13,462 bases of DNA, from positions 1 to 13,462 of the forward strand of contig JAFAGX010000197.1 in assembly GCA_019237515.1 (NCBI GenBank). Direction: 5' to 3'. The translations under genes were made by a program, and so were the position numbers. Positions 8,040-13,462 of this stretch are shown piece after piece. The DNA comes from Acidobacteriaceae bacterium (lineage in GTDB: Bacteria; Acidobacteriota; Terriglobia; Terriglobales; SbA1). The notes under the pieces were generated by a model. That model saw only the letters and a program-made list of their open reading frames with translations. It ran no database searches and had not been told where the DNA came from. Each line of letters opens with the position of its first letter. The first letter of the stretch is position 1.

Positions 8040-8240
8040 TGAAAGCCGACCTGCTTCGTTGGTGATGGCGGTAACCGATTTTTGAACCAACACCTGAATG
8101 AACGGGGGCCCGACTCGTTACTTAGATCCGGTGTGCCATGCTCCGCCAAGCGGAGACGCCTAAAGGGTCGCGGAGGGTTCCCACACGTCTTACGACGGTT
8201 CATTCTCGGCCCGTCACACGGCTCGGTGGGTCGGCTTCTT
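8040..8240 (+). ncRNA. ssrS: 6S RNA
   Basis: 6S RNA mimics an open promoter and sequesters housekeeping RNA polymerase, typically in stationary phase. Four nested helices support one long rod of about 200 nt. The closing stem is AAGCCGACC (8043-8051) with GGTCGGCTT (8229-8237), nine perfect pairs. Next are GAATGAAC (8096-8103) with GTTCATTC (8198-8205), GTGTG (8131-8135) with CACAC (8182-8186), and the apical hairpin CTCCGC (8141-8146) with GCGGAG (8150-8155). The stretch from CATGCTC through the apical hairpin and then GCCTAAAG resembles the corresponding part of E. coli 6S RNA (GCATGCTCGG ... CCGAGAAGCCTTAAA), and GGGTTCCCAC is typical of other proteobacterial 6S RNAs. The central unpaired bubble falls at about 8104-8130 opposite 8187-8197. 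It lies 83 bp after zapA, the classical neighbour. Exact ends are inferred. Confidence 0.82.
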
Positions 8241-8361
8241 CATTGACCCGCGTCATCGCCGCTTCCTGGTTGCCGGAATAGATGAGATTCCAATCGAGGA
8301 ATTTCGGACAAATTCCTGTCGCCAAAGAGGGTCTGGCTCGGTTTGAATCTTGCAAGGGGTA

Positions 8362-8476
8362 TCATCCCGAGTAAAGCTGTTCTTCAGGCGGCGAGGGATC
8401 TTGCGTGCCGCCGCAGCCCCATTTCTTCCCGCGAGATTTCTCGCCCCGCTAGTGAGTGCGCGGGGCCTCGGAATGA
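8362..8476. repeat. 115-bp structured palindromic element in a gene-free stretch
   Basis: The 356-bp gap 8241-8596 holds no convincing gene. It does hold an element whose ends are inverted repeats, TCATCCCGAG (8362-8371) and CTCGGAATGA (8467-8476), matching at nine of ten positions. Three internal hairpins follow: GGCGGC/GCCGCC (8387-8392 with 8407-8412), GCGAG/CTCGC (8431-8435 with 8440-8444) and CCCCGC/GCGGGG (8444-8449 with 8460-8465; it shares one base with the previous hairpin, so these two may compete). The words TCATCCCGAG and GAGGGAT recur at 7533-7564. It looks like a REP/MITE-like non-coding element. Nothing else is seen in the gap apart from the leader of the next gene. Confidence 0.55.
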
Positions 8477-8596
8477 ACCTCTGTAAGACGGGATGAAATT
8501 GAAGCACCACCCGAAAAAAGAAGAGATATCCCGAAGTCACTCCATTCCATTACACTAGCCTCACGCGCACTCATCCCCTGAGAACTGAGGTACGCC

Positions 8597-9367
8597 ATGA
8601 GCGCGTTCGACGACAAGTTCTATCGCGCCAAGGTCGCACAGCGCGTCGATTTGGGTCCGACCCTCTGGACGGTGCGTCTTCATATCGACGGAGATTTCAA
8701 GTTCAGTCCCGGACAATACGCAACCCTGTGTGTGCACGATGCTGACGGAAAGCGTTACGAACGTCCCTACTCGATCGCTTCAGCCCCCTTCGAAGGTGAG
8801 GTCGAATTCTTTCTGGAACTGGTTCCCGGTGGCGAAATGACTCCTCGCCTTTACAACCTTCAACTCGGGGATGAACTGCTTGTGCGGAAGTCTGCCAAGG
8901 GCCGCTTCACGCTAGATACTCATAGCGGGCGAACCAATCATCTTCTCGTTTGTACAGTTACAGGCGTGGCGCCGTTCGTGAGCTATGCGCGTGCTCTGCA
9001 GAAACAATCGAGGGAGAACAAATTTTCCGGCGAACACAAATTGTTTTTGCTCAACGGCGCCAGTCACTCAGATGAATTTGGTTATTGCCCTGAGTTGCAA
9101 AAAGTCGCCACTGAGTTTTCATGGCTGCAATATGTTCCTACCGTGAGCCGCCCATGGGAGGACACATCCTGGATGGGTGAGACTGGGCGCGTGGATGATG
9201 TCATGCGCAAATACGCAGATATGTGGGGACTGAATGGATCGAACACGGTTTCCTATCTGTGTGGCAATCCAGAGATGATCGAACACGTCAAAGGCATCTT
9301 GCGACGCGTCGGTTTTCAAAAAGAATATTTGCGAGAAGAGTCTTATTGGGTCCCGGGAAAGGAGTAG
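8597..9367 (+). CDS. fpr: Ferredoxin/flavodoxin-NADP+ reductase
   Basis: This 256-residue flavoprotein moves electrons between NADPH and ferredoxin or flavodoxin in the cytoplasm. The FAD domain carries RPYSIAS at 56-62 (the RxYS flavin-binding motif) and GGEMTPRL at 78-85. The NADP domain carries TGVAPF at 122-127, VSRP at 183-186, TGRV at 196-199 and CGNPEMI at 222-228. Length and order match bacterial Fpr (about 250-260). Fpr of E. coli ends in the aromatic pair YW; here YW is at 250-251 but five more residues (VPGKE) follow, which would alter stacking of the terminal residue on the flavin. Start ATG has GAGG six bases upstream. It is a stand-alone gene, with structured gaps on both sides. 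A general FNR-family oxidoreductase with another partner is possible. Confidence 0.88.
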   Translation: MSAFDDKFYRAKVAQRVDLGPTLWTVRLHIDGDFKFSPGQYATLCVHDADGKRYERPYSIASAPFEGEVEFFLELVPGGEMTPRLYNLQLGDELLVRKSAKGRFTLDTHSGRTNHLLVCTVTGVAPFVSYARALQKQSRENKFSGEHKLFLLNGASHSDEFGYCPELQKVATEFSWLQYVPTVSRPWEDTSWMGETGRVDDVMRKYADMWGLNGSNTVSYLCGNPEMIEHVKGILRRVGFQKEYLREESYWVPGKE

Positions 9368-9426
9368 AGCCTTTCGGGACAGCTCAGCGCTCCGAATTGA
9401 CTGAGTATCCAATCCCTTGTCATCGA

Positions 9427-9510
9427 GCGCTGCAGAATCGTCCGTTGCGGACGATTTGCGAAGTCGAGAAACCTGCTGTTGCAGCGCCTGCCGAGAGTAG
9501 ATTCCTCGGC
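9427..9510. repeat. Strong compound palindrome downstream of the reductase gene
   Basis: An outer perfect 8-bp inverted repeat, GCGCTGCA (9427-9434) and TGCAGCGC (9480-9487), encloses a perfect 9-bp hairpin, AATCGTCCG (9436-9444) and CGGACGATT (9448-9456) with a TTG loop. A third stem-loop, GCCGAG/CTCGGC (9490-9495 with 9505-9510), follows. Two stretches resemble the family words: GAGAAACCTGCTGTT (9466-9480) on the plus strand and GAGGAATC on the minus strand (9500-9507). There is no T-tract, so a classical terminator is not supported, although the first hairpin could still stop or stabilise the reductase transcript. Confidence 0.55.
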
Positions 9511-9546
9511 TTCATCACATCCCAGCGTCACCATGTCCAATTCGCT

Positions 9547-9552
9547 TATACT
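9547..9552 (+). promoter_or_regulatory. Candidate -10 box for the permease, implying a near-leaderless message
   Basis: TATACT lies 11 bases before the ATG at 9564. With the usual 6-8 bases to the start site, the leader would be only about 3-6 bases. No Shine-Dalgarno is seen before this ATG, which is consistent with leaderless translation. No good -35 was found. Confidence 0.35.
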
Positions 9553-9563
9553 CTTTCATCCTT

Positions 9564-10931
9564 ATGGAGACCTCTGCGCGAACCAGCGAGCCTCGTTCCC
9601 ATTTGCTTCGCGCACTAGGCGTGGGAGAGGCATGCTCGATCGTCGTCGGCACCATCATCGGTAGTGGTATTTTTCTTGTCCCCGCGGAAATGATGCAGGC
9701 GGTCGGCTCGGCGAAGGTGGTGTATGTTGTCTGGCTGGTCGGAGGCCTGCTGTCGTTTTTCGGCGCGCTTACTTACGCCGAGCTCGGCGCGATGAAGCCG
9801 CAGGCGGGCGGCGAATATGTGTATGTCCGCGATGCTTATGGGCCACTCGCCGGCTTTCTATACGCCTGGACCTGGTTCCTCATCGCAAAACCTGCATCTA
9901 TCGCAACCATCACCACGGGTCTGGTCCGAATCCTCGGCACATTTTCGATTTTCGGTTTTTTCTCCCGCCACGCAGTCGGGCCAGTCACGTACGGCCAGTT
10001 CGTCGCCATCGCTGCCACCCTGCTGATCTCCCTTTTGAATTACATCGGGATCCGGAAGGCGGGAGAATTCCAACTCATCTTTACCCTGCTAAAGGTCGCG
10101 ATTATCCTCGCGATCGTCTTCATAGGATTTACTTACAACGCGGGTAACTGGAGCCATTTCGCGGGACAATATTCGGCAGCAAAGGGTGGTGTCGCGGGAT
10201 TTATGGCGGCGCTGGTTGCTGCGCTTTGGGCTTATGACGGATGGAACGATCTCAATATGGTTTCCGAAGAGATTCGCGAACCGGAACGCAACATTCCGAT
10301 TGCATTGATCGTTGGCGTTGCCGCCGTCGGCGCCTTGTACATGCTGGTGAATGCCGCAGTTCAATACGTGCTTCCAGCAAATGCAATTGCCACGTCGGCA
10401 CGCGTTGCCTCAGATGCCATAGGCCTCGTGATTGGGCCAGCTGGAGCAGCCATCGTTTCCGCAGCAATGGCTCTGTCGATGCTCGTGACTCTGAATGGCA
10501 CCACCATGAGCGGGGCGCGCGTGCCCTTCGCGTTGGCTCGCGATCGCTACTTCTTTTCCGCTCTCGCCGAAGTGCATCCTCGATACCATACGCCTTCGGT
10601 CGCCATCATCGTTCAGGCCGTGCTCGCCATCGCTCTCCTGCTGCTCGGGGGCAATTTTCGGCAGTTTTTCTCGCTGGCGATTTTTGCGGAATGGCTCTTT
10701 TATATGATCGCGGCTAGCACGATCTTCATTTTTCGCCACCACGAACCGCAGGCTCGCCGCCCCTATCGGGTTTGGGGATACCCAATCGTTCCGACTCTCT
10801 TCGTGCTCGCTTCGGCCGTCCTGCTTTACTACACCTTCACCGATAATCTCCGAAATTCAGCCCTGGGTTGTCTGGTCATTCTGGCGGGCGTGCCAGTCTT
10901 TTACGCTTTCGCCCGGCGGCGCACTGCCTAG
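9564..10931 (+). CDS. APC-superfamily amino acid permease
   Basis: The 455-residue protein is a polytopic inner-membrane transporter with about 12 hydrophobic segments. The diagnostic glycine-rich break of TM1, GTIIGSGIF, is at 29-37. TM2-3 carry GALTYAELGAMKPQAGGEYV, the APC consensus for the second helix and following loop. NYIGIRKAGEFQLIFTLLKV is the usual TM5 region, and GARVPFALARD the loop after TM8. This is the amino acid/polyamine/organocation family, closest in feel to LAT-type or YhdG-like permeases. Such proteins import or exchange amino acids, driven by protons or an exchanged solute. Substrate cannot be predicted. The ATG at 9564 lacks a Shine-Dalgarno but follows a -10-like TATACT. 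It is preceded and followed by non-coding gaps (196 and 156 bp), so it is probably transcribed alone. Confidence 0.92.
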   Translation: METSARTSEPRSHLLRALGVGEACSIVVGTIIGSGIFLVPAEMMQAVGSAKVVYVVWLVGGLLSFFGALTYAELGAMKPQAGGEYVYVRDAYGPLAGFLYAWTWFLIAKPASIATITTGLVRILGTFSIFGFFSRHAVGPVTYGQFVAIAATLLISLLNYIGIRKAGEFQLIFTLLKVAIILAIVFIGFTYNAGNWSHFAGQYSAAKGGVAGFMAALVAALWAYDGWNDLNMVSEEIREPERNIPIALIVGVAAVGALYMLVNAAVQYVLPANAIATSARVASDAIGLVIGPAGAAIVSAAMALSMLVTLNGTTMSGARVPFALARDRYFFSALAEVHPRYHTPSVAIIVQAVLAIALLLLGGNFRQFFSLAIFAEWLFYMIAASTIFIFRHHEPQARRPYRVWGYPIVPTLFVLASAVLLYYTFTDNLRNSALGCLVILAGVPVFYAFARRRTA

Positions 10932-11034
10932 ACCTCGCCTCCGCAGTTTTCCCTGGTTCAAACATCCGTGGTTACCGAAGGACACGGGCAGTAGTCACGT
11001 TTACGCATAAATCCGTCTCTCGTACCTTGGGGTT

Positions 11035-11065
11035 ACCCGCACGCGAGCCTCCCCGGAGCGCGGGT
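11035..11065. repeat. Stem-loop in the leader of the TonB-like gene
   Basis: ACCCGC (11035-11040) pairs with GCGGGT (11060-11065), and CTC/GAG around CCCG makes an inner hairpin (11049-11058). It ends 22 bp before the ATG and just before a GGGAG (11072-11076) that may serve as a distant ribosome binding site. It could be a leader structure or simply GC-rich sequence. Confidence 0.3.
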
Positions 11066-11087
11066 TCCTTCGGGAGTTGGAATAGCT

Positions 11088-12086
11088 ATGCCTGACAACT
11101 TGACTCTGGGCCTGCTGCCCGAGCGCAAGCGCAATTGGCGCAATTTCGCCGCCAGCTACGGCCTCGAAATTCTTTTACTTCTTTTTCTTCTCGGTCTCAG
11201 GCTCGTTTTTCCCGATACCCTGCAATTCCGGCGAACCGAGATCACGGAACTGGTTCCACCCCCTGCACCTGAACCAACACCGATGAAGGTTGAAGTGCAG
11301 AAGCCCACTCCCGCACCAATCAGGCTTCCGGTGCCGGTAACACCACCAAAGCTGGTAGTGCCCAAGGAAGTCATCGCTCAGCCTAAGAAGTTGCCTGAGC
11401 CTCCAAAGATTGAAGCGGAATTCAAGGCGCCCCAGTTGCAGCCTGCCAAGGTAGTCGTTCCGAAAGTCGTGTACACGGGTACGTTTGGCAACTCGGCTCC
11501 AGCAACAGTAAGTGCCCCAATTCAGAAGGTGCAAACGGGCGGTTTTGGTGATCCGAACGGCCTACCTGGTGCCGGCAAAGAAAATTCGCATCTCGCTTCC
11601 GCGAGTCTCGGTTCTTTCGATTTGCCTCCAGGCGCAGGCAAAGGTAACGGAAGTGGCGGCTCCAAGGGAGTGCAAGGGGTCATTGCGAGCGCCGGGTTCG
11701 GAAATGGCGTCGCGATAGGAGATGGACGCAACAACAGCGGCGCCGTGCAGAGTGCCGGCTTCGGAGCGCAGGAACTCGGCCACACAACCAAGCAGCACAT
11801 CGATGATGGCCCACCGACCACTCCGGTCGAAATCACTTCCAAGCCTAACCCCGCTTACACTGACGAGGCCCGCCAACTCAAGATTGAAGGAGAAGTCTTA
11901 TTGGAAGTCATGTTTGGTGCCAATGGGCAGCTGCACGTCAATCGTGTGGTGCGCGGGTTAGGCCATGGCTTGGATGAGGCTGCGGTCGCAGCGGCTAGCA
12001 AAATGCAGTTCAAACCGGCGCTGCGTAACGGATCCGCGGTGGATTCCACTTCGATCGTACACGTGATATTTCAGCTCGCGTATTGA
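11088..12086 (+). CDS. TonB-like energy-transducing protein with a glycine-rich spacer
   Basis: The 332-residue protein has the TonB plan. A short cytoplasmic N-terminus is followed by one transmembrane helix (about 24-41, SYGLEILLLLFLLGLRLVF). A Pro/Lys/Glu-rich periplasmic stretch runs over about 56-128. The C-terminal TonB fold occupies about 247-332, with KPNPAYTDEARQLKIEGEVL, FGANGQLHVNRVVRG and MQFKPALRNG. TonB couples the inner-membrane proton gradient (through ExbB/ExbD) to outer-membrane receptors. Between the Pro-rich part and the C-domain is an unusual Gly-rich spacer of about 100 residues (130-230) with recurrent x-G-F-G turns: GTFG 131, GGFG 151, AGFG 202, AGFG 223. No exbB or exbD is visible nearby. 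ATG at 11088 has GGAG 11 bases upstream, which is rather far. It is followed after 31 bp by the M48 peptidase, probably in one operon. Confidence 0.88.
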   Translation: MPDNLTLGLLPERKRNWRNFAASYGLEILLLLFLLGLRLVFPDTLQFRRTEITELVPPPAPEPTPMKVEVQKPTPAPIRLPVPVTPPKLVVPKEVIAQPKKLPEPPKIEAEFKAPQLQPAKVVVPKVVYTGTFGNSAPATVSAPIQKVQTGGFGDPNGLPGAGKENSHLASASLGSFDLPPGAGKGNGSGGSKGVQGVIASAGFGNGVAIGDGRNNSGAVQSAGFGAQELGHTTKQHIDDGPPTTPVEITSKPNPAYTDEARQLKIEGEVLLEVMFGANGQLHVNRVVRGLGHGLDEAAVAAASKMQFKPALRNGSAVDSTSIVHVIFQLAY

Positions 12087-12117
12087 GAACTTTGCCAAAA
12101 AAGAGAGAGCGAAACAC

Positions 12118-13462
12118 ATGAAGAACTGGAAATTCGTGGTAGTTGCCGTGGCGTTGATGACAACCGCAGGCATCGCACAGCAAGAAGCGGGAAGTGTCGC
12201 TCAGCAACCAAAAGCCCAGCCGGCCGCCGAAGTTACGCCAGCGCCAGCTCCGAAACCAGCTGCTTCCTCGCCTCTAACGCTCGACCAGGTGGTCGATCGT
12301 ATGATCCAACGCGAGCACGCGCTGATGAGCTTCCTCCGTACACGAACACCGCTGGTCGAAACCTATCTGCAGAATCTTAAGCGCGACCCTGAACTCGGTG
12401 CGGTTCCAAAAGATGATCACTATTTTCTCGGACGGCTTGATCTTTCCAGCACAGTCGAGCGCCGCGATTATCTTTCCAAAAATGAAAGCTTCGAAAAGGC
12501 CCTCTTAGGTGGAGTCGGCAAGCTCTTCAAGCTGGAATATGACCCGATGGGTTTTTCCTGGATGATTTTCGCTGATCGTGAGGAGTTTGACCGAGCTCAC
12601 TACGACTTCAAATTTAGCCGCCGCGAGTTCCTGGGGGATGTGCGCTGCCTGGTCTTTGATGTCACCCCGAAAAAGAATGCAGGCAAAGGACGCTTTGTTG
12701 GCCGGATCTGGGTCGAAGACCAGGACTTCAACATCGTTCGCCTGAACGGCACCTACGAACCGCGTCCCAAGGACGCCTACTTTTTTCACATGGACAGCTG
12801 GCGCTTGAACCTGATCCCCGGCTACTGGCTGCCGGCTTATATTTACAGCGAGGAAGGCGATTTCAGCTACGGCTCGAAAGACAAGCTCGCATTCAAAGCG
12901 CAAAGCCGCATTTGGGGTTACGACATCAAGAAAAAATCTCAGGAGAACGAACTGGCCCAAATTACAGTCGACTCCGTGAAAGATGAAAGCGTCGCGGCTG
13001 CCGACCCGTCCCCACTCGCTGCCCAGCGTCAATGGCAACAGCAGGCAGAAGACAATGTGATTCAGCGCTTGGAATCGGCCGGCTTGCTCGCACCCTCCGG
13101 CGATGTCGACAAGATTCTACTGACCGTGGTTAACAATCTGATGATCACCAACAATCTCGATCTTCCCGGCCAGGTGCGCACCCGCACCATGCTCACATCT
13201 CCACTAGAGACCTTCAGCGTGGGCAATACGATTGTCGTCAGTCGCGGATTGGTCGACGTACTTCCCGACGAGGCTTGCTTGGCGATGGTGCTCTCGCATG
13301 AACTGGCGCACATCGCTTTGGGCCATAATCTCGGTAGCAAATTCGCTTTCACCGACCGCATGCTGTTCTCCGATCAGGCGACTTATCAGAACCTCGGCTT
13401 CCGGAACAGCCCCGAAGAAGAAACCGCGGCTGATGCCAAGGCCATAGAACTGCTCAAGAAAT
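12118..13462 (+). CDS. Exported M48-family zinc metallopeptidase with an extra N-terminal domain (3' end outside the window)
   Basis: The frame is open from ATG 12118 to the window end (448 codons visible). A signal peptide (MKNWKFVVVAVALMTTAGIA, cleavage near residue 20) leads into an Ala/Pro-rich linker (about 25-55). Residues about 100-270 form a beta-rich region with FLGDVRCLVFDVTPKK, GRFVGRIWVEDQDFNIVRLN and HMDSWRLN, reminiscent of LolA/LppX-type lipoprotein-sorting folds; this is an impression, not a match. The M48 catalytic domain begins at about 330. It shows the zinc motif HELAH at 394-398 (Glu395 as catalytic base) and the third ligand Glu435 in ETAAD, typical of BepA/HtpX/Oma1-like peptidases. 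No membrane helix is seen after the signal, so it is periplasmic or outer-membrane associated. An AGAGAGAG precedes the ATG by eight bases. It sits 31 bp after the TonB-like gene. Confidence 0.88.
   Translation, partial: MKNWKFVVVAVALMTTAGIAQQEAGSVAQQPKAQPAAEVTPAPAPKPAASSPLTLDQVVDRMIQREHALMSFLRTRTPLVETYLQNLKRDPELGAVPKDDHYFLGRLDLSSTVERRDYLSKNESFEKALLGGVGKLFKLEYDPMGFSWMIFADREEFDRAHYDFKFSRREFLGDVRCLVFDVTPKKNAGKGRFVGRIWVEDQDFNIVRLNGTYEPRPKDAYFFHMDSWRLNLIPGYWLPAYIYSEEGDFSYGSKDKLAFKAQSRIWGYDIKKKSQENELAQITVDSVKDESVAAADPSPLAAQRQWQQQAEDNVIQRLESAGLLAPSGDVDKILLTVVNNLMITNNLDLPGQVRTRTMLTSPLETFSVGNTIVVSRGLVDVLPDEACLAMVLSHELAHIALGHNLGSKFAFTDRMLFSDQATYQNLGFRNSPEEETAADAKAIELLKK

Noticed and set aside
7367..8203. 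Long minus-strand open frame (278 codons) across zapA and the 6S RNA
   Set aside because: It lies antisense to the ZapB-like gene, zapA and the 6S RNA, its product has no recognisable domain, and it is rich in Arg and Cys as frames opposite genes often are.
8064..8257. Alternative closing stem GATGGCG (8064-8070) with CGTCATC (8251-8257)
   Set aside because: It has seven pairs with a wobble, against nine perfect pairs at 8043-8051/8229-8237, which also fit the promoter position and the usual 6S length.
8253..8540. Minus-strand frame of 95 codons in the gap after the 6S RNA
   Set aside because: It is made largely from the structured palindromic element, the product is Arg-rich without domain signs, and no ribosome binding site is seen.
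9436..9456. Rho-independent terminator for the reductase gene
   Set aside because: The hairpin is strong but no T-tract follows, so it is listed as a repeat structure.
12505..13361. Two minus-strand frames opposite the M48 peptidase
   Set aside because: The plus strand encodes a signal peptide, HELAH and ETAAD in one frame; the antisense products show nothing coherent.
1..13462. CRISPR array, tRNA, rRNA, insertion sequence, phage or defence genes
   Set aside because: No regularly spaced direct repeats, cloverleaf, transposase or nuclease/defence domain was seen on either strand.

Overview
The window reads as a chromosomal segment of a GC-moderate, diderm soil-type bacterium, most likely an Acidobacteriota member of the Terriglobia (Koribacter-like) group. 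This placement is inferred from the style of the proteins (a three-gene RND efflux operon ordered pump-adaptor-channel, a ZapB-like coiled coil before ZapA, a TonB-like protein with Gly-Phe-Gly repeats, a two-domain M48 peptidase) and from intergenic palindromes with TCATCCCGAG / GAGGAATC signatures that I recall as common in that phylum. No search was run.

Layout. 3-281 (+): C-terminal LuxR-type DNA-binding domain of a response regulator cut by the window edge. 395-808 (+): four-helix membrane protein of unknown function. 809-970: palindromes between convergent genes. 6965-971 (-): a complete tripartite RND efflux operon (inner-membrane pump, periplasmic adaptor, outer-membrane lipoprotein channel), the last two translationally coupled. 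7231-7957 (+): ZapB-like coiled-coil protein and the FtsZ-ring regulator ZapA, separated by a strong palindrome. About 8040-8240 (+): a 6S RNA directly downstream of zapA, with its own candidate promoter and a long closing stem. 8241-8596: no gene, but a 115-bp structured palindromic element. 8597-9367 (+): ferredoxin/flavodoxin-NADP+ reductase. 9368-9563: another structured palindromic region. 9564-10931 (+): APC-family amino acid permease. 11088-13462 (+): a TonB-like energy transducer and, 31 bp later, an exported M48 zinc metallopeptidase with an extra N-terminal domain, cut by the window end.

How the parts fit together. The efflux operon faces away from the zap genes, and the 265-bp gap between them carries a candidate promoter in each direction. 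The zap/6S block joins cell-division control to the global RNA-polymerase regulator 6S RNA, an arrangement long known from Proteobacteria. The TonB/M48 pair is probably one envelope-function operon. I found no insertion sequence, tRNA, rRNA or CRISPR array.

I do not see a clear new defence or biosynthetic system. The points most worth a second look are the 6S RNA, the family of structured intergenic palindromes (four candidate members in 13 kb), the RND pump lacking the lysine of the classical proton relay, and the fused architecture of the M48 peptidase beside a TonB protein.
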